From positions 1-64,000 of the forward strand of contig JAQBOG010000038.1 of assembly GCA_028288165.1 (NCBI GenBank): a stretch of DNA of 64,000 nucleotides, given 5' to 3'. This DNA is from Sphingobacteriales bacterium. Its GTDB lineage: Bacteria > Bacteroidota > Bacteroidia > Sphingobacteriales > Sphingobacteriaceae. A program made the position numbers and the translations under genes. Of the stretch, positions 9,173-18,222 are shown piece after piece. The notes below the pieces were generated by a model. It was given only the letters and a program-made list of their open reading frames with translations, did no database searches and was not told where the DNA came from. The number at the start of each line of letters is the position of its first letter. The first letter of the stretch is position 1.

Positions 9173-9520
9173 ATGCATCGATTTTTAAAGAGCTTCAAAT
9201 TTGCTGTTGCTGGAATCAAGTATGCTTTTGCTACTCAGGTTAACTTCAAGTTTCATACAATGGCTATTATTGTTGTTGCCATAGCGGGATTCTGGGTTGA
9301 TTTAAGTGCCATTGAATGGTTATGGATCCTTGCCTCTATCGGAATGGTGGTTAGTGTTGAATTGTTAAACACTGCCATAGAAACCCTTGTAGACCTTGTT
9401 TCTCCAGATTACAACGTTAAAGCTGGAATCGTGAAAGATTTAAGTGCAGGAGCTGTCCTTGTAATATCCATTCTTGCTGCAGTTATTGGCCTGCTAATAT
9501 TTTTTCCAAAAATTTTTTAA
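9173..9520 (+). CDS. dgkA: diacylglycerol/undecaprenol kinase family protein
   Basis: 115-residue integral membrane kinase of the DgkA family, which phosphorylates diacylglycerol or undecaprenol. The signature is clear: VELLNTAIETLVDLVSP (about residues 62-78) followed by VKDLSAGAVLV. Three membrane helices are evident. In Gram-positive bacteria the substrate is undecaprenol; the substrate here cannot be decided from sequence. The stop codon is immediately followed by the recO ATG, implying translational coupling. Confidence 0.9.
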   Translation: MHRFLKSFKFAVAGIKYAFATQVNFKFHTMAIIVVAIAGFWVDLSAIEWLWILASIGMVVSVELLNTAIETLVDLVSPDYNVKAGIVKDLSAGAVLVISILAAVIGLLIFFPKIF

Positions 9521-10246
9521 ATGCTTCACAAAACCCGTGGAATAGTTTTTAAAACAACAGATTATTCGGAAAGTAGCGTGGTGGCTCATGTGTTTACCGA
9601 GAAGTTCGGTTTGCAATCTTACTTAATTAATGGGGTTAGGAAACCAAGGGCAAAAATTTCCCAGAACATGTTGCAACCGCTATTTCTTTTGGATATGGTT
9701 GTTTACCATAAGCCCAATGGGAATATTCAGCGGATTTCGGAACTTAAACACCTGCCGGTTTTTAATACGATTCCATATGATATGGTGAAAAGTTCGCTAG
9801 TGATGTTTTTGAACGAGGTTCTTTATAAATCTATTCGTCAACATAACCCTGATGAAGTTTTATTTGAGTTTCTATTCCACGCCATCGAAATTTTGGACAG
9901 GCTTGAAAATGGATTGATTTATTTCCATTTATACTTTTTATTGAGGCTTACTCGATTTTTAGGGTTTTACCCAGACCGTACGTTGGAAAAATCTGCAGAG
10001 TATTTTGATTTGAAAAACGGGGACTTTACTAACGAACTACCTTTGCATTTAGATGTCTTGTATCAACCGCTTACTCGTCATTGGGCGGATTTGCTTGCTT
10101 GCAACTTCAATACTTTGGATAAATTAGCAATCCCATCAGTCGAAAGAAGGGTGATTCTTCAGAAAATTATTGACTTTTATCAGTTACACATCGAAAATTT
10201 GGGCAATATAAAATCGCATCATGTTCTGGAAGAGGTGCTTAGCTAA
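9521..10246 (+). CDS. recO: DNA repair protein RecO
   Basis: 241 residues. RecO loads RecA onto SSB-coated single-stranded DNA together with RecR. The N-terminal OB fold begins MLHKTRGIVFKTTDYSESS, the typical RecO start, and is followed by the helical domain (FLNEVLYKSIRQHNPDEVLF). The C-terminal zinc-binding Cys residues of some RecO proteins are absent, as is common in this phylum. It directly follows dgkA with no gap. The tRNA-Val promoter begins 15 bp after its stop codon. Confidence 0.93.
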   Translation: MLHKTRGIVFKTTDYSESSVVAHVFTEKFGLQSYLINGVRKPRAKISQNMLQPLFLLDMVVYHKPNGNIQRISELKHLPVFNTIPYDMVKSSLVMFLNEVLYKSIRQHNPDEVLFEFLFHAIEILDRLENGLIYFHLYFLLRLTRFLGFYPDRTLEKSAEYFDLKNGDFTNELPLHLDVLYQPLTRHWADLLACNFNTLDKLAIPSVERRVILQKIIDFYQLHIENLGNIKSHHVLEEVLS

Positions 10247-10261
10247 TATTTAAAAATTTAT

Positions 10262-10292
10262 TTTGTAATACTAAAAAGAGCTTCTATATTTG
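10262..10292 (+). promoter_or_regulatory. Bacteroidota-type promoter of tRNA-Val
   Basis: TTTG at 10262-10265, a 19-bp spacer, and TATATTTG at 10285-10292 match the phylum consensus TTTG-N19-TAnnTTTG exactly. The predicted start lies about 9 nt before the mature tRNA 5' end. This is the cleanest promoter in the window. Confidence 0.75.
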
Positions 10293-10304
10293 CAGTCCCA
10301 AAGC

Positions 10305-10379
10305 GGGAGATTAGCTCAGCTGGTTCAGAGCACCTGCCTTACAAGCAGGGGGTCACTGGTTCGAACCCAGTATCTCCCA
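10305..10379 (+). tRNA. tRNA-Val (anticodon TAC)
   Basis: A 75-nt cloverleaf. The acceptor stem is GGGAGAT/ATCTCCC. The D arm is GCTCAGCTGGTTCAGAGC. The anticodon stem CCTGC/GCAGG encloses the loop CTTACAA, with TAC at 10340-10342. The T arm is CTGGTTCGAACCCAG. Discriminator A is at 10379, and CCA is encoded at 10380-10382. It reads GUA and probably other GUN codons. Confidence 0.97.
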
Positions 10380-10386
10380 CCACAAA

Positions 10387-10420
10387 AAAAACCCTTCAGA
10401 TTCACTTCTGAGGGGTTTTG
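10387..10420 (+). terminator. terminator after tRNA-Val
   Basis: A stem formed by AAAACCC-TTCAGA and TCTGA-GGGGTTTT around a short loop, followed by TGTTTT. It starts a few bases after the tRNA CCA end. Confidence 0.75.
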
Positions 10421-10567
10421 TGTTTTAAGAGGATTTCTCCTTATAGGAAAAGAAACCAATGTTTTATAATAGTTGTTCAAATTAGGTTTGAAATCGTAAA
10501 TCTGTTTGTTGGAGGGTTGATACCGCTTAAGAGGTGATTGTGGTGACATAGTGATCACACTTTAAGT

Positions 10568-11737
10568 TCATGAACTCACCTGTAATGGGAGCAATATTCT
10601 TTTTAATGTTTCAACAAGATCGTACCGGCCTCTTTCCGCCAAGTAAGGTATAGTCATTTCGTAGAGGTATATTTTTTCGGCATCATGCATTATATCGGTG
10701 CTATGCAACATGTCGTAGGTTTCCAGATAAGTGAGCAATTCCGTATCTATAGTATTTCGAGGAAAAGATTGACAATCTCGAAGTTTTCCAAGCGCTTCCA
10801 ACATGAGCATAGTTCGTATGCATTTCTCACAGGTACCACAATTTTCACTTCCAGTATTATCATTTTGGCAAACACGCATGCTTTGAAAACCCACAGGCCA
10901 GTCTGCAACCAGAGCAACTTTTTTGAGTCTTGTCATTTCAGTTCCGGAGTTTTCCATCTGGAAATGTCCACTTGTATAATAGGCATCAAGCTGAGGATGT
11001 GATCCCCAAGGTTTATTGGAAAAGGCAGCATCATAGGAGGAAGCGATATACCCTTTGTGAAAACTTCGTGCAAAAAAGGAACTTACTGCACTAAGTTGAG
11101 AACTATAAGATTTTTGGCCAAAAAAATACCCGTCCGGGTTCAGCCACCACATATTCGTATAGACTGGGATCACATCAACTTTTGCATCCGCTGCCACCGG
11201 GCTTATAGATGTCATTCTTCCTTCAAAGGTTTTCCAGAGCGCTTCTTGATCAGGAGCAAGATGCTCCTGATGGGTTATGCTAAGTACTGCTTTAATAGAA
11301 TTTGGATGACTTTTAGGATAATAAAGCTTGTTTGCCCGTAAAAGGCATAAAGAATCAATCCCTCCTGACATAAGGGCTATGGCTCCATTTCCAACGGGTA
11401 AAGAAGCTTTTGCCCCAACTGCAGCTTCAATCTCTGGCCGAGGCCCAAAACCGTCCGGGTACCACGATTTTAGCATCATAAATACACCCTCCAGATTATT
11501 TAATAATACGGGACAAACGGAATCGTTAAGCCGGATACGGCGCTCACCTGCATTCCAGGCAGTAAGTATAGTGGCAATTAAAAATGAATTAGGATCTGGC
11601 CATAAAGCATCCCGATAGCTATCTATTGTTTGCACAAATAAAAACAAAGGCGGTCGATCGCATTCTTCCCAGGTGATCAGAGCTTCGGCCCTTATTGTGC
11701 CTTTTTCATTACGGAATTCATAATTAGATATGTTCAT
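10568..11737 (-). CDS. QueC-like PP-loop ATPase in glycan cluster
   Basis: 389 residues from the ATG at 11737. A further upstream in-frame TTG (11779) would add 14 residues, but MNISNYEF is the better start. The PP-loop motif SGGIDS (residues 124-129) binds and cleaves ATP to AMP and pyrophosphate. A C-terminal Cys cluster (VCQN...ENCGTCEKCIRTM, about residues 290-307) matches the zinc site of QueC, the 7-cyano-7-deazaguanine synthase. The rest is not QueC-like and no other queuosine gene is nearby, so the substrate is probably a carboxylate on a glycan or lipid intermediate (inference). It is the last gene of the nine-gene cluster. Confidence 0.75.
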   Translation of the reverse strand: MNISNYEFRNEKGTIRAEALITWEECDRPPLFLFVQTIDSYRDALWPDPNSFLIATILTAWNAGERRIRLNDSVCPVLLNNLEGVFMMLKSWYPDGFGPRPEIEAAVGAKASLPVGNGAIALMSGGIDSLCLLRANKLYYPKSHPNSIKAVLSITHQEHLAPDQEALWKTFEGRMTSISPVAADAKVDVIPVYTNMWWLNPDGYFFGQKSYSSQLSAVSSFFARSFHKGYIASSYDAAFSNKPWGSHPQLDAYYTSGHFQMENSGTEMTRLKKVALVADWPVGFQSMRVCQNDNTGSENCGTCEKCIRTMLMLEALGKLRDCQSFPRNTIDTELLTYLETYDMLHSTDIMHDAEKIYLYEMTIPYLAERGRYDLVETLKRILLPLQVSS

Positions 11738-11818
11738 TATGCCGATTTGATATTTAATATTAAAAAGGAAAAAGGACAATTAATGTTTGCAAAACCACCA
11801 AACTGGATCTTGTTTTAA

Positions 11819-13507
11819 TTAAATTCTGTAAACCGATTTCCTTAAATCACATTCGAAATTAATAGTTGAAAGAGTTTCGGGAAAATAAGCTGATATTCTA
11901 GCCGCACGAATAGTCTTCCACTTATCCTCTTGTTGCACATTTAGTTGAGTCTCATTTCCCACTTTATTAAGGCTAATGGTATGGCTAAGAATTCCAGCTA
12001 ATTCCTTGAAATCAATAAAATATTTTGCACCAGCCGTTTGCCAGTCTTTCAGGCAGTCTGAAAACCAATCAACACCATGAATACTTACATCAAAATCATG
12101 AAAATATCCTATAACTGGAAGCCCGGCATTAAACCGGGTAGGATTATATGTATCAAAATAAGGAGCGGATACATATTGATCCCAATAAAGTTTGTTGCCA
12201 ATTTTAACAGCCAGGTAATAACTACTAACAAACATTAAATCGGCCTCCAGCGCTTTCATCAACACGTTATTTGTAAATTCATCACCCGGACAAATAAGTG
12301 TGGAGGTGTCGGTTTTAAAAATTTCCTGTAAAGCTTTTAGCCCCAATCTAAAGGGGTGTTCTTCGGATGGTATTTCTTTTATATAGTCAATTGCCGAACG
12401 TCCAAATTCTCGATACCAAGCTTCGTTATTATACCTGTCAGGAGCATTGATCCATGATTCCTTATCCGGATGAATATGCGTATACCCATGTAGTTCTACT
12501 TCCACCAATCCTTTTTTTCTCAATTGCTGAATACCACGAAATTCAGATTCATAATCATAAATTTTTTTCTTCCCTTTAATTTCTAAAGACTCATATTTAA
12601 CCAAGGGTGATGGATATATCTTTCCTTTTCTTCTTGCAGGTTTTTTCCCATTAATTGAAATGTTTCCTAGTGTGTCGTCACCATCATCCACCCATCCAGG
12701 AACATAACCCAAGGTCATCCGTGCATTCCTTTTTTGTAATTCTTCGCCAATTACTGCCCATTCTAATTCTGTCAATTTGGTGTTTTGATATCTGGAATGG
12801 TGTACCGTTTCGGAACTTCCCGGATCATCCATCCTAAGTACCATCGTATTTTCAAAATTGAACCAAGCCACTGGTAAGCAGCTTTGATATACAAGAATAT
12901 ATTTTAGTAACGAAGTAAAACTTTCTTCCAAATCACGAGCCTCACTCGGATGAAAACTTAATACTATCCATTTGCCTGCTGCTTTTTTGTTAATGGCAAC
13001 AAACACCTTTTCATTGGCTGTAACCAGGGGTTCAATACCCGGCCGGCATTCAAGAGTATTAACACGGATATTTTTTTTGCAGGGCCAGCTCTTATGCTGG
13101 GGTACTCCTATCCAATCAAGTGTATTGACAATAGCGGTTGTTGTCATGGTCTCCGCCCCAAAAATATTTGAAAAATGCGATCCTGCTTTACCAGATCTTG
13201 ATATAATCATTAGCGGAAATATTTTGATGAATTCAAAAAGCCTTTTAATGAAAACAGATTCAAATTCATCGGGGTCATCAGTGAGAATAATCCACTTAAG
13301 GTTGCAGGCATTCATTATTTCATCATTGAATTCCTTTGGATCAATCAATTTAGATTTCCAGCCCATCCATTTGATCAAGGTTATCCAATCCAGCGCTTCT
13401 CGTTCACGCGGAGGCAGCCATCCTCCAGTTCCCAATAAGTTGGAAGCATTGAATACATTTGCTTTTTTGGAAATGATCAATGCCATATCAGGCTTGCGAT
13501 TATTCAT
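11819..13507 (-). CDS. NodB-fold polysaccharide deacetylase-like protein
   Basis: 562 residues in two parts. Residues 1-190 look like an alpha/beta domain resembling glutamine-amidotransferase-like folds (for example WIVLSFHPSEARDLEES). From about 215 a NodB-like TIM barrel follows: MVLRMDDPGSS supplies the first metal-binding Asp, and VEVELHGYTHIHPD the His motif. VEVELHGYTH is typical of family members that act on carbohydrates. No signal peptide is seen, so it probably works in the cytoplasm on a precursor. It overlaps the GT4 gene by 8 bp. Deacetylase activity is inferred from fold only. Confidence 0.7.
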   Translation of the reverse strand: MNNRKPDMALIISKKANVFNASNLLGTGGWLPPREREALDWITLIKWMGWKSKLIDPKEFNDEIMNACNLKWIILTDDPDEFESVFIKRLFEFIKIFPLMIISRSGKAGSHFSNIFGAETMTTTAIVNTLDWIGVPQHKSWPCKKNIRVNTLECRPGIEPLVTANEKVFVAINKKAAGKWIVLSFHPSEARDLEESFTSLLKYILVYQSCLPVAWFNFENTMVLRMDDPGSSETVHHSRYQNTKLTELEWAVIGEELQKRNARMTLGYVPGWVDDGDDTLGNISINGKKPARRKGKIYPSPLVKYESLEIKGKKKIYDYESEFRGIQQLRKKGLVEVELHGYTHIHPDKESWINAPDRYNNEAWYREFGRSAIDYIKEIPSEEHPFRLGLKALQEIFKTDTSTLICPGDEFTNNVLMKALEADLMFVSSYYLAVKIGNKLYWDQYVSAPYFDTYNPTRFNAGLPVIGYFHDFDVSIHGVDWFSDCLKDWQTAGAKYFIDFKELAGILSHTISLNKVGNETQLNVQQEDKWKTIRAARISAYFPETLSTINFECDLRKSVYRI

Positions 13508-14765
13508 GAGCTATACCATTTATTACAGCAGTAAATCCTTTTTTTAATGCAATGGTCATTGCTTCGATAGAAACCATTTCTTCGGCCATTGACCTAACAA
13601 TTGGTCTCATTCTATTAAGTATGGCAGGATTGGCAGCGATATCACAGAAACAATGATACATGGCTTCATCGTCACCTGGTAAAAAAAGCCAACCAGATTT
13701 ATTCGGAATAACCAAATCATCAATAGCACCTACTTGAGATGAAGCAACCGGAATACCACAGCTAAATGCTTCTCCAATAACCGTAGGAAATCCTTCCCTC
13801 ATTGATGCTAAAAAAAGACATTCGGCTACATTATAAACCCATGCTTTCTTGGAGTCGTCTGCAATCCAACCCAGAAAATGAACTCTGTCTGCAACTAATT
13901 TTTCAGCCATTTGTTTTAGCTTTTGTTCGTCTTTTCCTGTCCCCACAATCAGGAGGTTGATATCAAAAAACTCATTTGCTATCAGTTGAAATTTATCCAG
14001 AATTGCGCTTACACGTTTAATATCATCTTCTAATCTTCCGATAAAAAGCCAATATCTTTTTTCTGGATTCAAGCCCATAAATGCGCAGGCCTGCTCACGC
14101 AGAAGAGGTTTATAAATGGAAGTATCTATGGGCGGTCTGATAATATTGAGCCGATGCGGTGATACATTAAATTTAGTTATAAGCTGGTTCAATTCTCGTT
14201 CCCCTGATGAAAAAATCCAGTCAGCTTTTGGAATAGTATGTCTTTTGAGAAACTTGCCAAGATATTTTTCAGGTTTACTACCTGAATGAAAAGTAAGAAT
14301 AGGGATCTTTAAAAGCCTCGCAAAAAATATTAAAACATCATACCGTCCACTACAATAATCCTGCACAAAAAGTATATCAGGCCTCTCTTTTTTAAGCGTT
14401 CTAAAAAATGAGAAAGACAGCAAAGACAGATAAGACGCAATGGTGGCAAAGGTTCTGTAGAACCGCTTCCATCTCCAAGAGAAACTTGGTTTATAAAACA
14501 ACCACCACAGTAACCGGTGAAGCCAGGAAGATGAAAAAAAATGCATTTTGCACCCTATATATTCATGTTTTGATTGTTTTAGTTCAGGTATCAAACAAGA
14601 TACAAACCAGGTAACCTCTCCAATCTCTTCCTGAATAACTTTTAGCCAGGCATGATTGCCTGTATTATGCCAATGGGTTGCAAAAGCATTTTGGTCTACT
14701 CCATAATGCGGATAAAAATCTTCAAATACATCCGGATAATCAAAAAAAGCTATACGTGGACGCAT
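13500..14765 (-). CDS. glycosyltransferase family 4 protein
   Basis: 421 residues with a GT-B fold. The C-terminal half carries LFIGRLEDDIKRV, LLIVGTGKDEQKL, HFLGWIADD and the donor-site signature REGFPTVIGEAFSCGIPVAS, with the EX7E-type glutamates. The N-terminal half (MRPRIAFFDYPDVFEDFYPHYG) is divergent. It probably transfers a hexose from a nucleotide sugar to the glycan made by this cluster; donor and acceptor cannot be told. Its 3' end overlaps the deacetylase-like gene, and a 75-bp gap separates it from the paralogue upstream. Confidence 0.88.
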   Translation of the reverse strand: MRPRIAFFDYPDVFEDFYPHYGVDQNAFATHWHNTGNHAWLKVIQEEIGEVTWFVSCLIPELKQSKHEYIGCKMHFFSSSWLHRLLWWLFYKPSFSWRWKRFYRTFATIASYLSLLSFSFFRTLKKERPDILFVQDYCSGRYDVLIFFARLLKIPILTFHSGSKPEKYLGKFLKRHTIPKADWIFSSGERELNQLITKFNVSPHRLNIIRPPIDTSIYKPLLREQACAFMGLNPEKRYWLFIGRLEDDIKRVSAILDKFQLIANEFFDINLLIVGTGKDEQKLKQMAEKLVADRVHFLGWIADDSKKAWVYNVAECLFLASMREGFPTVIGEAFSCGIPVASSQVGAIDDLVIPNKSGWLFLPGDDEAMYHCFCDIAANPAILNRMRPIVRSMAEEMVSIEAMTIALKKGFTAVINGIAHE

Positions 14766-14840
14766 ATGACTAAATTTTTATGAAGATTGTTAAGTTGCTG
14801 ATTCATGTTTTTCAATTCCCATCATTTCATGTTATCTCTC

Positions 14841-16031
14841 TTATTTTATGATTTGATATGATTTATGGATAAGATGGTTTAGCACATCTGGTGCATTAAA
14901 ATATTCTTCTGCTAATTTTCTGGCTGCTATACAATGATGCTGGTAATCTTTACTTACAGATTTAATTCCTTCAAGAGCTTCTTCAATGTTTTTAAAAGGA
15001 AATAGCCCTTTTTTTGTTTCAACCCACTTTGAAAAACCCGTGTCCTGCAACACTACTGGCCTTCCGCTTGCCAAATAGCCAGCACTCCGCTCACTGAACC
15101 AACCCGTTTTTCCAACAACATATCCATGTTTGGCAATACTAAACTCTGCTCTTGATCTTTGAATGTATCCCTGGTACTTCCAGGGATCAGTAGAAATATC
15201 GAAAGGATTGGAAACGTGCCATCCATTGTCTAATAATAACTGCCGAGGAGCAGTATCATCACTCATGGCCATTTCAAGTGGGTAATTACTTTGGCTGGGA
15301 ATAGTCCAATAATCGGCAAAAGAATCTCCCTTCATACCGAAATATCGACCATCATAAAGGTGTCCGGGATAGCTTTCCCACTTCATTACGGTTGTAAATG
15401 AACTTTTGTGGCTACTTGGTAATACCGGCCAGGCATCTAGTACAATTGGTTGTCGAGTAGGTTGCCATGGAAATCCGTCATTCGGAATCTCGCAATCTTG
15501 CTGGCCATAATTCTCACCGAAAGTGAAAAAAACATTGTGCTGATTAGACAATTCTTTTCTTTGCAAATCGATCAGATTCCTGATCTGTGTAAACACGGGA
15601 TCAGTATCAATCAACGCCCGAACTGGAACCCCCTCAAGCCAAGGACGGATAGGGTTAGAACAAGAAAGGTTTAACAACATATCTGCACTAGCTATAATAT
15701 TCAAAGCCTTTTTGCCCAAAGGACCCTGCCAATTATGAGTATGATGATTATAATATGCCCATCTTTTTTCTAAACCCACTCTTTTAAAAACATGCAGAGC
15801 ATAATCTAGTCCATAAGCTGGGTCTTTGTCCGTTATATTACGTTGCGGATCATAGCAACAATACGCTGTATTACCACTGTCTTCGAGAAAATAAACATCA
15901 TGCCCCATTTGGTACAGACCTAAAAAGTATTGCAAGTGGTGCCAGGTCATACCTCCAATTGGCCCTCGAATAATATATCCTAGAACCAGAATGCGCAATC
16001 GCTTTGCACTATTGTTATACACCAAGGTCAT
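14841..16031 (-). CDS. glycosyltransferase-like protein, paralogue A
   Basis: 396 residues, one of three related proteins in the cluster. The N-terminal Rossmann-like part reads LRILVLGYIIRGPIGGMTW, then HHLQYFLGLYQMGHDVYFLED. The C-terminal GT-B-like part has HGYVVGKTGWFSERSAGYLA and GRPVVLQDTGF, where a donor sugar-nucleotide would bind. The family is usually annotated only as glycosyltransferase and, to my knowledge, has no characterised activity. Its start overlaps the end of paralogue B by 17 bp, which supports a single transcript. Confidence 0.75.
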   Translation of the reverse strand: MTLVYNNSAKRLRILVLGYIIRGPIGGMTWHHLQYFLGLYQMGHDVYFLEDSGNTAYCCYDPQRNITDKDPAYGLDYALHVFKRVGLEKRWAYYNHHTHNWQGPLGKKALNIIASADMLLNLSCSNPIRPWLEGVPVRALIDTDPVFTQIRNLIDLQRKELSNQHNVFFTFGENYGQQDCEIPNDGFPWQPTRQPIVLDAWPVLPSSHKSSFTTVMKWESYPGHLYDGRYFGMKGDSFADYWTIPSQSNYPLEMAMSDDTAPRQLLLDNGWHVSNPFDISTDPWKYQGYIQRSRAEFSIAKHGYVVGKTGWFSERSAGYLASGRPVVLQDTGFSKWVETKKGLFPFKNIEEALEGIKSVSKDYQHHCIAARKLAEEYFNAPDVLNHLIHKSYQIIK

Positions 16032-17160
16032 TCAAAAATTTTTTCATAACAATTTTGGCTTCCAAACACTCACAAGCTATTTCTCTTGCTGCAACAGAAT
16101 GCTGATGATAATTATTCTCAATTTCCAAAATAGCTTCCGCTGCATCTTCCAGCGTATTGACGGCAAAAAGCCCCTTTCCAACAGGCAGGTGTTTGCTAAA
16201 GCCGGTATCCTGCAAAACAACTGGTCTGCCACTTGCTAAATATGCTGCGCTCTTATCACTAAACCATCCGGTGTTATTTGCCACAAAAACATGTTTGCAA
16301 ACGCTAAACTCCCCACGGCAATACAACAAATATTGGCGAAAAGAATAAAAAGTTAAGGTCACTTCCTTCCCGCAATTCACCGTCCAGCCATTTTTCTTTA
16401 GTTCCATTTTTGGTACATCCTTCCCCGAAACGGCAATAGACATGGGAGACTTTATCAGCTTAGGTAAGGAGAGAAACTTTGTAAACTCTATATCCTTTTG
16501 TCCATAGCTTTTACCATTATATTGAATGGTTTTATGCGAAACCCAATTCATTATTGAGGAATAGGGTGCTGCAGTACCAGGAGAAGAATATGGGAAAAGT
16601 GCTGTTTTAACCGGACTATAAATATGTTCCCATTTCAAACCCAAATCAGGCACAGCATTTCCGGGAGTGCCAATGTTCTTTCCATTGGTAAAATACCGGT
16701 CATACAGTGGTAGCGGCATGCCTTCCTGAACTTTATTTGCAAAACTCATTTGCGTATAGCCTGGCTCCCCGTCAATCAACACTTTTAATGCAGCGTTATC
16801 AGACTCTTCTTGCCAACTACCATGCGAACCCATATCAATAAACAAATCTGCATAACGAAACACTTCATTTATTCGCTGGCGGGATAATCCATGATAAATA
16901 TCATTATTCGCTACATAGCACCATTTTTTTTCCATTCCAATCCTTGCCAAAAGTTCTGAAACCAATTTTAGTCCATACGAACAATCATCACTCATTATTT
17001 CCTTTTCGGGATCATAACATGAATCAGCATAACCGTACTTTTCAACAAAATAAACATCATGACCAAGATCTTTCAATCCTAAAAGATATTGAAGCACCCA
17101 AGAATTCATACCTCCCAGAGGGTATCTGAACATGTAAGATCCAAGAATGATAACAGCCAT
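16015..17160 (-). CDS. glycosyltransferase-like protein, paralogue B
   Basis: 381 residues. It shares with paralogue A the opening pattern (RYPLGGMNSWVLQYLLGLKDLGHDVYFVEKYG), the CYDPEKEI segment and the C-terminal pattern NNTGWFSDKSAAYLASGRPV. It is clearly a duplicate with diverged middle section, so the three proteins may add different sugars or act on different acceptors. A 165-bp gap containing an interspersed repeat separates it from the pyruvyl transferase gene upstream. The ATG at 17160 gives a natural start. Confidence 0.75.
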   Translation of the reverse strand: MAVIILGSYMFRYPLGGMNSWVLQYLLGLKDLGHDVYFVEKYGYADSCYDPEKEIMSDDCSYGLKLVSELLARIGMEKKWCYVANNDIYHGLSRQRINEVFRYADLFIDMGSHGSWQEESDNAALKVLIDGEPGYTQMSFANKVQEGMPLPLYDRYFTNGKNIGTPGNAVPDLGLKWEHIYSPVKTALFPYSSPGTAAPYSSIMNWVSHKTIQYNGKSYGQKDIEFTKFLSLPKLIKSPMSIAVSGKDVPKMELKKNGWTVNCGKEVTLTFYSFRQYLLYCRGEFSVCKHVFVANNTGWFSDKSAAYLASGRPVVLQDTGFSKHLPVGKGLFAVNTLEDAAEAILEIENNYHQHSVAAREIACECLEAKIVMKKFLNDLGV

Positions 17161-17233
17161 TGTTTATATACTTAAAAATTATTTTTGAATTAGGCTTGGG
17201 CTTTCGGCATATTCCTTTCATTTTTGATAAGCA

Positions 17234-17320
17234 TACTGGTTTAGCGTTAGGGATTGAAGTAAAAATCCTTTTTGCCCTATCGGCAAAAAGATTGGAACGA
17301 AAAGCACGCCTGAACGCCCA
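17234..17320 (+). repeat. interspersed hairpin repeat, copy 2
   Basis: About 87 bp: TAGCGTTAGGGATTGAAGT at the left, hairpin arms TTTTTGCC and GGCAAAAA around CTATC, and GCCTGAACGCCC at the right. It sits inside the glycan cluster, ending 5 bp before the stop codon end of the pyruvyl transferase gene, and could form a hairpin in the transcript between two cluster genes. Confidence 0.8.
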
Positions 17321-17325
17321 AATAT

Positions 17326-18207
17326 TTATAATAAAAGTTGTGTTAAAAGGTTTGTTTTCATGGCTTCAATTTTTGTAACGGCAACTGCCGTACATTCTAT
17401 TGCTTTAATTTTGGCGTTTGGGGTTAAGCAATAATTAAATGCTTCTAACAACTTATTTTGATCCAGTAAAGTGGCATTAAATAACACAGGCCAATTCAAT
17501 ACTTCTACTTGCAATGAAATTTTAGCCCCACCTGCAATTGGATCAATAGGAATTACAGGAACAGCATTTTTAAGAGATAGTACAGTTCCATGCAGTCGGG
17601 TTGTAATTACTATATCCATTTTAGAAATGAGAGATTCCACTTCTGCGGGTGTTCGAAGCCCTTCTATATTATGATCCATGGCAGTATCTATGGGCACTAT
17701 AGATGCTTCGCGGGTTTCAAGTAATTGGTAAATAGCAGCGTTAGCCTGCTCATGGAATGCCCTTTTACCATATTCAAGTTGTTTATGGGCAAGGATTATA
17801 CCTACTACCGGCACTTTGGGGAGTTTAGAATAAAAAGTAATATCCGGATGGCATCTGATTGAACTATCTCGTTCATGTAAAAATGTAAAGGGGTTCCATT
17901 GCTCCAGAGATTCTAGTAAAGAAAGATTCACCCCGATTAGACGGCAATTGGAAAAAAAAGAAAGAAATTCGGTAATAGGCCAGCCATTACCAAATGGTCC
18001 GCAAACGAAAATGAGATCAGTATAATAAAGCGGGTTGGTTTTTTCCCATTCTACACCTCCTTGAAACGCATAACAGTTTTCAATTGCTACATCATAGGGA
18101 ATATGGGCTTCTTTAAGCCAATCACATACAATGTCCCTTGCAATTAAGTCACCTGCGGTGGTGCCCATATCTTTAAAACTGAACCATCCCGAAATTAAAA
18201 CTCGCAT
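17326..18207 (-). CDS. polysaccharide pyruvyl transferase family protein
   Basis: 293 residues of the PF04230 family (CsaB/WcaK type), which adds ketal pyruvate from phosphoenolpyruvate to sugars. It opens MRVLISGWFSFKDMGTTAGD and carries the family signature ITTRLHGTVLSLKNAVPVI (about residues 198-216) followed by PIAGGAKISLQVE. Some family members are not pyruvyl transferases, so the activity is likely but not certain. A pyruvyl group would give the glycan a negative charge. It lies between paralogue B and paralogue C, 15 bp downstream of the latter. Confidence 0.82.
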   Translation of the reverse strand: MRVLISGWFSFKDMGTTAGDLIARDIVCDWLKEAHIPYDVAIENCYAFQGGVEWEKTNPLYYTDLIFVCGPFGNGWPITEFLSFFSNCRLIGVNLSLLESLEQWNPFTFLHERDSSIRCHPDITFYSKLPKVPVVGIILAHKQLEYGKRAFHEQANAAIYQLLETREASIVPIDTAMDHNIEGLRTPAEVESLISKMDIVITTRLHGTVLSLKNAVPVIPIDPIAGGAKISLQVEVLNWPVLFNATLLDQNKLLEAFNYCLTPNAKIKAIECTAVAVTKIEAMKTNLLTQLLL

Positions 18208-18222
18208 CGTATATAGGATATA

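Noticed and set aside
10325..10558. 77-codon minus-strand open frame ending GGRYWVRTSDPLLVRQVL
   Set aside because: It is the antisense translation of the tRNA-Val gene and its flank, a well-known false gene pattern.
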